DNA of 47,020 nucleotides from contig JAIELG010000045.1 in NCBI GenBank assembly GCA_019753155.1, positions 1 through 47,020 of the forward strand, read 5' to 3'. The translations under genes and the position numbers were made by a program. Below are positions 36,084-44,200 of the stretch, piece after piece (the stretch's first letter is position 1; the number at the start of each line of letters is the position of its first letter). A model generated the notes under the pieces. That model ran no database searches, was not told the origin of the DNA, and saw nothing but the letters and a program-made list of their open reading frames with translations. This DNA comes from Burkholderiales bacterium. GTDB lineage: Bacteria; Pseudomonadota; Gammaproteobacteria; Burkholderiales; JABEVD01.

Positions 36084-37478
36084 TTAGCGTTTCAATTCTG
36101 CCGTCGCTTCGATGTATTCGATGAATTCTTTAGGGCAGATAGTCTTCGCCTTGACGAACAGGCTCCTGGCCTTGCCTGTGTTTTTATGCAGCAGTTCCCA
36201 TTCTCCGGCATAGAAGTTCGCTTCGCAATGCTGGTCGCGGTTCTGCGCCGAAGTCAGCAGCGCCTCTGGCGTGATTTTTCCGGTAAAGAGGTTTTGGACA
36301 AGGGGCGTCCATTGCCCCTGACTCTGAATGTCCAGATCGCCTCTTGTGTCCGCCCCGGATCTGGCGTGCGCAAGATATAGCCATATGGCCGAATAGCTGT
36401 CCGGCTTGAGGCGAGCGGCTTCGGCAAAATCTGCTGCGGCTTGCTGAAACTGGCCCCGGTTGAAAAGGATGCGTCCCCGGTTGCCGTGGGCGATGGCAAA
36501 GTCCGGTTCGATCCTGAGCGACATGTCGAAATCCTTCAAGGCCAGATCGTCATTTCCCTGCAAGGTTTGCGCGAATCCCCTGTTGTTGTAGGCGTCCGCA
36601 TATTGCGGATCGATGCTGACAGCCGAATCGAAATCGAGCATGGCGCGCTTGTAGTCGCCCTTGTCAGACCATGACGTGCCGCGGTAGTTGTAGGCTTCGG
36701 CATATTGCGGACTGATTTTTATCGCGGCATCGAAGTCGGAGATGGCGTTGCCGTCATCGCCTTGCCGTTTCCGGAGCAGGCCGCGGTTGAAATAGGCTAC
36801 CGCATATTTCGGATTGATGCTGATGGCGGCGTTGTAATCCTTTACGGCGCGGGCATAGTCTCCCTTCATCGCCCATAGAAAACCGCGGTAATTGTAGGGT
36901 ATCGCAAATTTCGGATAGATTTGGATGACGGTGTCGAAGTCGGAAATGGCCTTGTCGTAATCGCCCTTTTTGTACCAGGCATTGCCCCGGTTGAAGTAGG
37001 CGGATGCATATTGAAGATCGATTTTCAGGGCGGAGTCGAAATCCGCAATGGCCTTGTTGTAATCGCCCATGTGCGCTCTCACGTTGCCGCGATTGTTGTA
37101 AGCTTCGGCATATTCCGGATTGATTTTTATGGCTGCATCGAAATCGGCGATGGCGACCGTGTCCTGGCCTTTGCTGTATCGGGCGTTGCCGCGCTTGTTA
37201 TAGGCTTCTGCGAAGCGGGGATCGGCTTCCAATGCGGAATCGAAATTGCTGACGGCGCGATCGAAATCGCCCTTCTCATACCAGGCATTGCCCCGGCTCA
37301 AAAATGCAGTCGCAAGCTCCTTGCCTTTCAGGTTCCCGGACTCGATGGCCCTGGTGCAGGAAGAGATGGCAATATCCGGGTCATCCGATAGCTCGCTGCA
37401 TTTTCTGTCGAGCGCGCAGGCCTCCCCCGCATGGATGACCGTTGCCGCCACAAGAACCCACAAGAAGAAACTTTTCAT
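36084..37478 (-). CDS. Exported tetratricopeptide repeat protein (nine tandem TPRs)
   Basis: 464 residues. A signal peptide (about 1-22, ending EACA) and a short Cys-containing region (C27, C41) precede nine consecutive 34-residue TPRs (about 54-359). Each repeats the pattern A(Y/F)xxRGNxxxxKGDxxxAIxDFDxAIxIxP. The last 105 residues are not TPR and contain two cysteines (C413, C446). TPR arrays bind protein partners; a periplasmic or secreted scaffold is likely. AAAGGGG precedes the ATG. Its stop lies eight bases from that of the repaired methyltransferase frame; the genes converge. Confidence 0.93.
   Translation of the reverse strand: MKSFFLWVLVAATVIHAGEACALDRKCSELSDDPDIAISSCTRAIESGNLKGKELATAFLSRGNAWYEKGDFDRAVSNFDSALEADPRFAEAYNKRGNARYSKGQDTVAIADFDAAIKINPEYAEAYNNRGNVRAHMGDYNKAIADFDSALKIDLQYASAYFNRGNAWYKKGDYDKAISDFDTVIQIYPKFAIPYNYRGFLWAMKGDYARAVKDYNAAISINPKYAVAYFNRGLLRKRQGDDGNAISDFDAAIKISPQYAEAYNYRGTSWSDKGDYKRAMLDFDSAVSIDPQYADAYNNRGFAQTLQGNDDLALKDFDMSLRIEPDFAIAHGNRGRILFNRGQFQQAAADFAEAARLKPDSYSAIWLYLAHARSGADTRGDLDIQSQGQWTPLVQNLFTGKITPEALLTSAQNRDQHCEANFYAGEWELLHKNTGKARSLFVKAKTICPKEFIEYIEATAELKR
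36402..37319 (-). repeat. 102-bp tandem coding repeats (nine TPR units)
   Basis: Nine in-frame units of exactly 34 codons with no indels between them, all inside the TPR gene. Adjacent units are diverged but keep the same length and key residues. The perfect phase suggests amplification by unequal recombination followed by divergence. Confidence 0.85.
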
Positions 37479-37512
37479 GCGTCTGCCCCTTTCCTAGCTG
37501 TAAATCGTACCC

Positions 37513-37541
37513 GTTATAACATTCCGGGAGCATCGAGTTAA
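37513..37541 (-). promoter_or_regulatory. Sigma-70-type promoter for the TPR gene
   Basis: On the minus strand TTAACT (plus-strand 37536-37541) and TATAAC (37513-37518) are separated by exactly 17 bases. The -10 box ends 34 bases before the TPR start codon. Both hexamers are close to consensus. Confidence 0.55.
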
Positions 37542-37547
37542 GGTTTT

Positions 37548-37576
37548 TCGCAATGCTGCCGTTATGACAGTATAAT
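37548..37576 (+). promoter_or_regulatory. Possible promoter for the chemoreceptor gene
   Basis: A perfect TATAAT lies at 37571-37576, 50 bases before the chemoreceptor ATG at 37627. The -35 region is weak (TTCGCA at 37547-37552 with an 18-base spacer). It is divergent from the TPR promoter just upstream. Confidence 0.4.
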
Positions 37577-37626
37577 CGCTCAATGTGCCGTTTTTTGTGA
37601 ACGGACATCAACAGATCGGGGTAATT

Positions 37627-38790
37627 ATGTCTGCCGCAATGAAAATGTTGGCATTGCCGCTGTTGGCTGTCGTTGGGCTGTTTTCGGCTTTGTCCGCATT
37701 CGCTTTCAGCATCGATTCTTCCACCCATACCCTTGTTTTTGTTCTCGTGGCTGCCTTGGTTTTCGTGCCGCTCGCGGGGCTTTTTTTCGGGCGCAGGATG
37801 CTTGTCAGTATTCTTGGCGGCGCTCCCGATCTTGTCATCGCGTTGGCGGATTCGCTGGCTGAGGGAAAAAATCCGCCCGGTATCGGTTCTCCTTCGCATG
37901 GCTCGGTTGCCGCTTCGATCTTGAAGCTTTCATCCAGATTCGAGACGATTTCGGGAGGACTCTCTGCCGGCGCGATGAAGGTGAATTCAAGGGTCGAACA
38001 GTTGTCTGCTGAGGCCAATGAAATCCTGTTCAATTCCCAGATGCAGGCTGCGGCAGTCAACGATGCAAAACAGGTGATGAACGACATGTCCGAGAGGATT
38101 CATACTGTGTCTGATCTTACCCAGGATACCGAGGCGCTTGCCAGGCATGCAACGGATCTTGCCGCGAATGGGGAGGCCGTTGTTCAGGATGCGGTCCAGG
38201 AAATGAGGCTGATTGCAGAGGTCATGGAACGCTCCTCGAATCAGATCGATGCGCTTACAAGCCATGCCCGTGAGATCAACAAGGTCGCCACAGTCATCAA
38301 GGAGATCGCCGGCCAGACCAATCTGCTCGCGCTCAATGCGGCGATCGAGGCTGCACGCGCTGGCGAGCATGGTCGTGGTTTTGCGGTGGTTGCGGACGAA
38401 GTGAGGGCGCTTTCGGAAAGGACGATGCATGCCACCAAGGAGATCGAGGAAACGATTCGAATGATGCAGGACCAAACCCTGGATGCAGTGCGGGGGATAG
38501 GTCAGGCCATGCCGCTCGTCACGGAGGGCGTGGAGAAAGCGAATCTTGCCGCAGACGTTTTGAGGCGCATCAGCGAGGAATCCGGAAATACGCTGGAGAA
38601 AGTGTCCCGGCTTGCGACAGAAATAGGCGAACAATCCCAGCTCGCCGGCAACGTCGTGGAGAGTGTGTCGCAGGTTCTCGACATGGCTTCCAATACGGAC
38701 AGCGTGGCGGACAGGGCCATGCAGACTGCCGTTTCCCTGTCGCACATTGCAATGGAGTTGAACGATCTGGCTAACGACAAATCAATTTAA
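37627..38790 (+). CDS. Methyl-accepting chemotaxis protein with minimal sensor region
   Basis: 387 residues from the ATG at 37627 (GGGG upstream); an earlier in-frame ATG at 37585 is less likely. Two N-terminal membrane helices (about 5-22 and 33-53) are joined by a loop of only about ten residues, so there is no periplasmic sensor domain. The C-terminal signalling domain contains the conserved hairpin tip, [20 protein letters not shown] (near 225-245) and [14 protein letters not shown]. It signals to CheA/CheW. The gene is followed 20 bases later by a bacteriohemerythrin, suggesting redox or oxygen-related sensing. Confidence 0.92.
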   Translation: MSAAMKMLALPLLAVVGLFSALSAFAFSIDSSTHTLVFVLVAALVFVPLAGLFFGRRMLVSILGGAPDLVIALADSLAEGKNPPGIGSPSHGSVAASILKLSSRFETISGGLSAGAMKVNSRVEQLSAEANEILFNSQMQAAAVNDAKQVMNDMSERIHTVSDLTQDTEALARHATDLAANGEAVVQDAVQEMRLIAEVMERSSNQIDALTSHAREINKVATVIKEIAGQTNLLALNAAIEAARAGEHGRGFAVVADEVRALSERTMHATKEIEETIRMMQDQTLDAVRGIGQAMPLVTEGVEKANLAADVLRRISEESGNTLEKVSRLATEIGEQSQLAGNVVESVSQVLDMASNTDSVADRAMQTAVSLSHIAMELNDLANDKSI

Positions 38791-38810
38791 ATTCTGAAGG
38801 GAGGTTGCAA

Positions 38811-39218
38811 ATGGCGCTTATCACCTGGACTAACATGCTGTCTGTCGGGGTCAAGGAAATCGACGACCAGCACAAGAAACTCATCGATCTCATCAATCAG
38901 CTCAACGATGCCATGCATGAGGGGAAAGGGCATGAAGCTCTGGGCAAGGTGCTTTCGGAACTGGTGAGCTATACGCTTTATCACTTCGGTACCGAAGAGC
39001 GACTGATGGGGCAGCATAAGTATGAAGATTCTCCCACCCACAAGAACGAACACCACAAGTTCATACAGACCGTGGGCGATTTCAAGAAGAAATTCGATTC
39101 CGGAAGCGCGATGATCTCGGTCGAAATCATGAATTTCCTGCGCGACTGGCTCTCCAACCATATCATGAAAACCGACAAGAAATTCGGGCAGGCGCTCAAC
39201 AAGCTCGGCGTCAAGTGA
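38811..39218 (+). CDS. Bacteriohemerythrin
   Basis: 135 residues from the ATG at 38811, which has GGGAGG six bases upstream; an in-frame TTG at 38805 is rejected. All diiron ligands of the family are present at standard positions: His21, His58, Glu62, His77, His81, His117 and Asp122. It binds O2 reversibly in the cytosol and may store, deliver or sense oxygen. Its place directly behind a chemoreceptor gene suggests a link to aerotaxis, since hemerythrin domains occur in or beside chemoreceptors. Confidence 0.95.
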   Translation: MALITWTNMLSVGVKEIDDQHKKLIDLINQLNDAMHEGKGHEALGKVLSELVSYTLYHFGTEERLMGQHKYEDSPTHKNEHHKFIQTVGDFKKKFDSGSAMISVEIMNFLRDWLSNHIMKTDKKFGQALNKLGVK

Positions 39219-39257
39219 TTTTATGATGGGCTGGTAGCTAAACCTTGCCGTTTCCGT

Positions 39258-39263
39258 TATAAT
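39258..39263 (+). promoter_or_regulatory. -10 box of the tRNA-Arg promoter
   Basis: A perfect TATAAT ends ten bases before the mature tRNA 5' end. No strong -35 hexamer is seen at the usual distance. Confidence 0.55.
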
Positions 39264-39272
39264 ACTGCGCTT

Positions 39273-39349
39273 GCGCCCGTAGCTCAGCTGGATAGAGTAC
39301 TTGGCTACGAACCAAGGGGTCAGGAGTTCGAATCTCTTCGGGCGCACCA
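39273..39349 (+). tRNA. tRNA-Arg (anticodon ACG)
   Basis: 77 bases including an encoded CCA. The acceptor arms GCGCCCG (39273-39279) and CGGGCGC (39339-39345) pair perfectly. The D-arm region AGCTCAGCTGGATAGAGTA, the anticodon loop CTACGAA and the T-loop GTTCGAATC are all canonical. Anticodon ACG (read as ICG) decodes CGN arginine codons. Its 3' end abuts an integrase gene, making it the probable attachment site of the island to the right. Confidence 0.97.
39322..39349. other. Probable left attachment site (attL) in the tRNA 3' end
   Basis: Tyrosine integrases next to a tRNA normally recombine at its 3' portion (T-arm to CCA), regenerating an intact tRNA. The matching direct repeat (attR) was not found up to 47020, so the island probably extends past the window. 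The exact core is unknown. Confidence 0.4.
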
Positions 39350-39377
39350 ATAAATCAATGGGTCAGGTGATGTTTGC

Positions 39378-40607
39378 CTAGCCCATTTTCCTTGCTTGCG
39401 TGGATTTTGCGTGACTTTGCGTATCTGTCGTTTTAAGCAACGTCAAAGTAGGCATACTCACACCCGATTCACACACCTTCTCGACCGCACTGATCAGTTC
39501 CCAAATCTCTGCGGACGAATAATGCGTAGTGATGTCACCATTGGCGTGACCGAGCAAAACTTTTCTTGTTTCGAGCGGCACGCCAGCAGCCCGAAGCCTC
39601 CGGCCAAAGGTATGTTTCAAATCATGCAGCCTCAGGTTACGGAATGCCCAGGAAGCAGGCTTTCTATCTTCCTGCTCCAGCCTGTCGGCAGCACGATTCG
39701 TTGCTGAATCCCATGCGCTGTTATTCATCCGGTGCATTGGTTTCTTGTCAAGCGGAAACACGTACACTGAATCTTTCCCGCGCTGGGAATCAATTACCGA
39801 ACGCGCAATTCGATTCAACACCACGACTCGATCCTCCCCATTTTTCACACCACACCTATTGCTGCGGCCACCAAACTTGGCCGGAATAACAAATACGCTG
39901 GTGTTCAGTTCAGGGATTTCGATTTCCCAATCCCACTGCAACTTACAGACTTCCTGTTCCCTGCAACCCGTATTGACCTTGAACAACACCATCCCGGCCA
40001 AGTGCGATGGAAGTTCTGCGATCAATGCCTTTTGCTCCTTCCAGGAAAGCGGATAAGGCTTACGTGCATCCGACTCATCCAGGAAGGTAAGCAGTGGTGC
40101 TGCTTCCAACCAGGTTTTACCGGCATCATCCCGCCATTTTCTGGCCGCCAAATTAAGTATGCGGCGCACCACCGACAACGCAAGATTGATGCTCTTCGCC
40201 TTGCGTGGCCGTATGGTTTCTATGGCATTCTTGCCATTTTTGCGAACGGTCTTGACGAATTTCATCGCCTTGATGAACGGGGCGAGTGTGCCGTCATGGA
40301 TCAGGTCAATCGGCAAATTGCCGATAAACGGATCGAGGGCCTGAAGATGATAGGCATCGCTTTCGATTGACGACTTATCTTCGTTCTCGATCAGATAGCG
40401 AGTTGCCGCCTCCCTGAACGTTCGCTTTGCACGGATACCGAAGAACTTGGCTTTCCTGATTTCGCCTATGTATTGCGCGAGGATTGCTTCTGCTTCTTCC
40501 CGGTCGCTCGTTCCACTGCTTTCGCAAATTCTCTGGCCGTCGATGATTTTGTCGATGTGCCAGATGCCTTTGCGGAGCTGGAGACCGGGGATGTTTCTTT
40601 TGCCCAT
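39378..40607 (-). CDS. Tyrosine-type site-specific integrase
   Basis: 409 residues. An Arm/SAM-like N-terminal region is followed by the catalytic domain: Arg216 in NTGCREQEVCKL, the box LHDLKHTFGRRL (His328), LLGH (His354) and the nucleophile Tyr363 in THYS. The HxxR motif reads HDLK, with lysine in place of the second arginine, which I recall as usual for this tRNA-linked island subfamily. AGGAGG lies upstream of the ATG. The gene ends 28 bases from tRNA-Arg and points toward it. Its first 142 bases overlap the upstream excisionase-like gene in another frame. Confidence 0.95.
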   Translation of the reverse strand: MGKRNIPGLQLRKGIWHIDKIIDGQRICESSGTSDREEAEAILAQYIGEIRKAKFFGIRAKRTFREAATRYLIENEDKSSIESDAYHLQALDPFIGNLPIDLIHDGTLAPFIKAMKFVKTVRKNGKNAIETIRPRKAKSINLALSVVRRILNLAARKWRDDAGKTWLEAAPLLTFLDESDARKPYPLSWKEQKALIAELPSHLAGMVLFKVNTGCREQEVCKLQWDWEIEIPELNTSVFVIPAKFGGRSNRCGVKNGEDRVVVLNRIARSVIDSQRGKDSVYVFPLDKKPMHRMNNSAWDSATNRAADRLEQEDRKPASWAFRNLRLHDLKHTFGRRLRAAGVPLETRKVLLGHANGDITTHYSSAEIWELISAVEKVCESGVSMPTLTLLKTTDTQSHAKSTQARKMG

Positions 40608-40837
40608 TGCTGATTACCTCCTGTAACTTGTTCAGCGCCGGGCCGTCCGTGGCAGGATTTATAATCCTCCCACCAACGATCCAAGTCAAGCCGATCATAT
40701 CCGATCGAATGCGTGCCCAGCGGAACTGCCGTAATGTACGGCTTCACGATTTTGTTGAACTTGTTCTTGTCGAGCCCCAGGTAGGCGGGAGCTGCCGATG
40801 CACGAATCACGCGTGGCAAAGGGTTGTGGGTAGACAT
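40466..40837 (-). CDS. AlpA/MerR-like excisionase (recombination directionality factor)
   Basis: 123 residues. The N-terminal half fits a small winged-helix DNA-binding domain of the excisionase type (APAYLGLDKNKFNKIVKPYI, then IGYDRLDLDRWWEDYK). The C-terminal half is hydrophilic (GTSTKSS, EFAKAVERATGKKQ). The stop lies 142 bases inside the integrase gene in another frame. I recall the same C-terminal pattern in relatives of this pair, which argues that the overlap is genuine. GGAG precedes the ATG. It probably controls excision and integrase expression. Confidence 0.75.
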   Translation of the reverse strand: MSTHNPLPRVIRASAAPAYLGLDKNKFNKIVKPYITAVPLGTHSIGYDRLDLDRWWEDYKSCHGRPGAEQVTGGNQQWAKETSPVSSSAKASGTSTKSSTAREFAKAVERATGKKQKQSSRNT

Positions 40838-41038
40838 TTTTACCGCTCCGGCCTGATGAATTACCTATATTCAGCAGGGGCGGAAATTTTGAAATCGGGT
40901 GAAAGTGTCAAGGTTATTGGGTGGCGCAGAATAAGCAGTCGGGCCTCTGATGCCGTTGCCTTGGATAAAGTCACCCTTTCCGGATTTCAAGAATGGGTAT
41001 CCAGAACCCGAGATGGAAACCGACCTCCTGCGCAGTAC

Positions 41039-41081
41039 TTGTTATTGTGACGGTCACATAATATAATAATGTGACTATCAC
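41039..41081 (+). promoter_or_regulatory. Promoter with embedded palindromic operators
   Basis: TTGTTA (41039-41044) and TATAAT (41062-41067) have an optimal 17-base spacer. The perfect palindrome GTGACGGTCAC (41047-41057) fills the spacer. A related, imperfect one, GTGACTATCAC (41071-41081), lies just after the -10. Operators in these positions would block RNA polymerase, so repression, perhaps by the product of the next gene, is likely. Confidence 0.6.
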
Positions 41082-41099
41082 GCTTTAAAAGAGGCAATC

Positions 41100-41348
41100 G
41101 TGACCCAAAAACCCGTACCCGAAAGCAGGAACAAACCCGGAAGGCCGTCGACAGGCAAGGCCAGAAACGCAGCCCAGCGCAAGCGAGACCAGCGGGCGAG
41201 AGACATGACGGCGATACTCGAAACGGACAGCGAAGCCTGGACAGATTCGCAATGCATCATGGTGCTTTCTGGATCTCGATTCCCGAAGGGTTCGCCGCTG
41301 CAAAAAGCGGCATGGGTACAGATCGGAAAGCTTCGCTTGTTTGCGTGA
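41100..41348 (+). CDS. Small basic protein, possible DNA-binding regulator
   Basis: 82 residues with a GTG start; GAGG lies six bases upstream. The N-terminus is very basic (RNKPGRPSTGKARNAAQRKR, then DQRARD), a pattern seen in small DNA-associated proteins of plasmids and islands; the rest has no recognised domain. A near-ideal promoter with operator-like palindromes sits just upstream. The stop codon lies within another exact copy of GTGACGGTCAC (41345-41355). Autoregulation is a reasonable inference, not proven. Confidence 0.5.
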   Translation: MTQKPVPESRNKPGRPSTGKARNAAQRKRDQRARDMTAILETDSEAWTDSQCIMVLSGSRFPKGSPLQKAAWVQIGKLRLFA

Positions 41349-41355
41349 CGGTCAC
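41345..41355. repeat. Second exact copy of the GTGACGGTCAC palindrome
   Basis: Identical to 41047-41057, 298 bases away, and followed by an AT-rich stretch as the first is. The two copies bracket the small gene at 41100-41348. Confidence 0.6.
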
Positions 41356-42260
41356 AATATATTCGCTGCTGGAAAACGCAAATCAAACACGGATACCCGA
41401 AAGCCAACTGCCCGTTGCGTGCAAAATAGGGTTGGACGACGAAAGGCCCAATGACGGCAATTGCAGCGTTAAGAGTAATTCAGGTTTGAATGTCAATGAG
41501 TGCATCGTGCCATCTGCGGACATTGCCATCTTGAAACTGACCGGCAGCAGCGAACCTGTTGCGGTCCCTCGTCCACCGAGCTACGCTGTCATTTGAACGG
41601 CTGCTGTACTCACGAACCTGCCGCAAGGCCAATTCACACTGCTTGACCAATGCAACCATTTGGGTGACAGACCGCACCGGTTAGCAATTCAACCAAAACC
41701 CACTGTTCAGCAAGGTATTACTCTGAAAGCTGCTTTACTTTTAGCCGAACTGCTCTGGGTCGCAGGCATTGAATGGATGAGCTGCCTGCATTGCGGGACT
41801 GGGTATTTCCATGTCGTGTCGCCGATCGTTCCTGCAGAAACCCCTGGAAATCATGGGCAGCCATGAACATAATTTGTAGTGCCACTCGAATTCGATCGGG
41901 CCATGCTCTTCGGACGCTGCTGCGTCCCTCCAGCAAAATGTGTCTGTTCGGCAGGCTCTGCGACAAAAATCGAGGCCAAAATGCCTGTTTAGGGTCGTTG
42001 GCTCCATCTGACCGAGGGTTTATACTCATTCCAATCACGCAGTTGCAGTTGACATCGACGCCCATAGGCCTACAATCTCCATAGGTTCGCCGTTCGGTCC
42101 AATGAGGTTTATCCATCACCAGAATCGCAGCGGCTACGCCCACTGTTTCGTGGTGGGGCAGATAAACGCTTTTCGTTGGATCTACGTCATGGGGCATTGT
42201 GATGCGATGCTACTTATCCTCTTGGGGCGCAGCCAATATGAAAGTATTCAAATTACTCTT
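41356..42260. other. Gene-poor accessory spacer
   Basis: About 900 bases with no gene I can support. A 159-codon minus-strand open frame (41718-42197) lacks a ribosome binding site, a recognisable domain and protein-like composition. The stretch has the look of degenerate, non-coding spacer seen between cargo genes of proteobacterial islands; that comparison is from memory. It contains the promoter for the A-B-C operon near its right end. Confidence 0.45.
42049..42076 (+). promoter_or_regulatory. Strong sigma-70 promoter for the A-B-C operon
   Basis: A consensus TTGACA (42049-42054) and TACAAT (42071-42076) with a 16-base spacer, oriented toward the three-gene operon. Transcription would start near 42083, leaving a leader of 20 to 180 bases depending on which start codon gene A uses. 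Confidence 0.6.
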
Positions 42261-43199
42261 ATGTCGCGCACAGACTTCTTAAATATTCTTTGCCTGACAG
42301 ATTTCGGCAAGATCATTTGCATCAATCTGTATCGGAGCGTGCGTCTTGGTACGCTTGCAGCTGATACTGTTAAAGATTTCTTGGATGCATGTACCTCCAA
42401 GTATTTGGCACACTTCGCCTCATCGGTTGGTGACCTTCCTAAAGAAGTAGCGCTCAATGTGGCAACGTACTGGAATACCCGGTCGATTCTCGTAGCTGGA
42501 AATATGTTCACCTCCCCTCCGTCCACGCAAGACCCAATTCAGTATGCTACTATCCTTTCAGTTGACGCAGTCACAAGAAATGCATCGTCTGCGAAAGCTG
42601 CGACGTATTCAGCTTGGAAAGTGCGCAATCAGCCGGATTTCGATGTGCTAATTAAAGAATGGCTACGCGGTGGTGCGATGTGGACGTTTGGCTTGGGCAA
42701 AGATTATTTCTGGCTGGCGAGGCCGGTCGATTTTTCCTCAATCCATCCTGCCAGACTGGCGAAAGGATTGGCTCAGTATCACTTGGAGACACTGGGTCTC
42801 TGTCATTTCGGCAACAAAAATAGCCTTGTGCGCGCATTAGTGCCTGCTGCTCTCACAGTCCATGTTTCGCCATTACTTCGACCAACGGCGCTGGACGGAA
42901 TTGATAATCCGGCATTTCGTGCGGCAGCAGACTCTGAAGTTGCCCCACCCGCAGCACACCCCGGTTCAACTATTGATCTGGAATTGGTTCGTTCTAATGC
43001 ACCTACGGCCGATGGTCAGCACGAATGGCTAGGCAAACCGTTGGCCATACTTGCCACATCAGTGGTGTGGGAGTTCTTGGGAGTTCCTGTCGATGCTACT
43101 TGCAATGAGGATTCCTCATTCCATGCGCAAGTTCTACAACAGTTCGAGAAGAACACACCGCTTTCATCTGCACGTAATTATCTGGATGCCATCTCATGA
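42261..43199 (+). CDS. Operon gene A: uncharacterised protein
   Basis: 312 residues from the ATG at 42261. In-frame ATGs at 42189 and 42102 are possible; none has a clear ribosome binding site, and the residues before 42261 look less protein-like. No domain is recognised. There is no signal peptide or membrane helix. The middle has aromatic-rich segments (WLRGGAMWTFGLGKDYFWLARP), then a Pro/Ala-rich linker (about 220-245) and a short C-terminal module with VVWEFLGVP. The stop overlaps the start of gene B (ATGA), so the proteins are probably made in fixed ratio. Confidence 0.7.
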   Translation: MSRTDFLNILCLTDFGKIICINLYRSVRLGTLAADTVKDFLDACTSKYLAHFASSVGDLPKEVALNVATYWNTRSILVAGNMFTSPPSTQDPIQYATILSVDAVTRNASSAKAATYSAWKVRNQPDFDVLIKEWLRGGAMWTFGLGKDYFWLARPVDFSSIHPARLAKGLAQYHLETLGLCHFGNKNSLVRALVPAALTVHVSPLLRPTALDGIDNPAFRAAADSEVAPPAAHPGSTIDLELVRSNAPTADGQHEWLGKPLAILATSVVWEFLGVPVDATCNEDSSFHAQVLQQFEKNTPLSSARNYLDAIS

Positions 43200-44200
43200 G
43201 AATGTTGAAATCTTTCCTAGAAAAAATAAGGAAATCCGACACGCCCGCGTTAAGGAAATGGATTACTGGCGGATTAATTGCCTATCATGATCCGCAATCG
43301 CCCGCCTTTCGCTGCTCTGAAAGTGCCTTTGAAGGTGCTGATTTGTCGTTTGGGCATGGCGGCCCACACGCAACGGCGGTCACGGATTTAATCCGGCTTT
43401 TTGAGAATCTTGATGATACTACGAGGGAAAATTTCAATGAGGCGCTGGCGCGCTCAATCGAACTGCTTCCCATCACCGACGAAAGAAAGCACGAAACGCT
43501 ACGCGATATGATTGAGATCGCGCTTGAAACCAAGAACAGTTACGCCTTGGGAGCCGTTATTCAAAAGCTTTCGTTACCGGATGCAGAAGTACGCCGCATC
43601 ATCTGCTTGGATGCGGTTTACTTCCTTGAAGAATCACATGCCCAAGCCGACATGCTGAAATTAGGCCGCGAAATTCTGGAAAAAGTGGATTTTCCCTATG
43701 AAATCTCCGCGCATCTACTGGTCGGTTTGTGTCGACTTGATGTAAATCGGAGCGTCGAATATGCAACAAGTATTGAGATCAAACTTAAAAAACAGTTGGA
43801 TACTCTGCGCAATTACACGGAGCAATACGAACGATTTCGCGGTGATTTTGCCAAGGCGGTGTTGTCTGCTCCTAATGAATCGGAGGTCGTCGCTGGTCTC
43901 CTGTGCAGCCCGTTGTATGCCACTCTGCTAAAGGGGAAGCTTGAAGAGAAACCTACAGCCGTGACAGAATTTGCACCTAGGGAAAGCGGGATATTTGTTC
44001 CTGAGCAATCTCTGGAATTAGTCAGGGCTTGGAATATTCCTTGGGTAAAGATGTGTTCTAAGGCAATGCGCATTTGGGGATTTTATGGGCAACAGTTAAG
44101 TATCGCCGATACGATTGCCGCACTAGATGAGGCACCCCACACATATCGCGCATTAGGGAGGCAACACAAGTCAGGGAATTTGATCGGGGGTTTTATATGA
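43196..44200 (+). CDS. Operon gene B: uncharacterised helical protein
   Basis: 334 residues, ATG overlapping the stop of gene A. Predicted from sequence to be almost all helical: repeated amphipathic stretches such as ATAVTDLIRLFENLDD, ENFNEALARSIELLP and DMLKLGREILEKVD suggest a HEAT- or TPR-like solenoid. No catalytic motif is seen, and there is no signal or membrane segment. It links A and C by ATGA overlaps on both sides. A scaffold or adaptor role is inference only. Confidence 0.75.
   Translation: MRMLKSFLEKIRKSDTPALRKWITGGLIAYHDPQSPAFRCSESAFEGADLSFGHGGPHATAVTDLIRLFENLDDTTRENFNEALARSIELLPITDERKHETLRDMIEIALETKNSYALGAVIQKLSLPDAEVRRIICLDAVYFLEESHAQADMLKLGREILEKVDFPYEISAHLLVGLCRLDVNRSVEYATSIEIKLKKQLDTLRNYTEQYERFRGDFAKAVLSAPNESEVVAGLLCSPLYATLLKGKLEEKPTAVTEFAPRESGIFVPEQSLELVRAWNIPWVKMCSKAMRIWGFYGQQLSIADTIAALDEAPHTYRALGRQHKSGNLIGGFI

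Noticed and set aside
40856-41050. 64-codon plus-strand frame ending in the first GTGACGGTCAC palindrome
   Set aside because: No ribosome binding site, and the frame continues upstream as the antisense of the excisionase gene; too little to call a gene.
41718-42197. 159-codon minus-strand frame in the island spacer
   Set aside because: No ribosome binding site, no domain and scattered Cys, Trp, Arg and Pro; it also runs across the promoter of the A-B-C operon. A highly diverged gene is not fully excluded.
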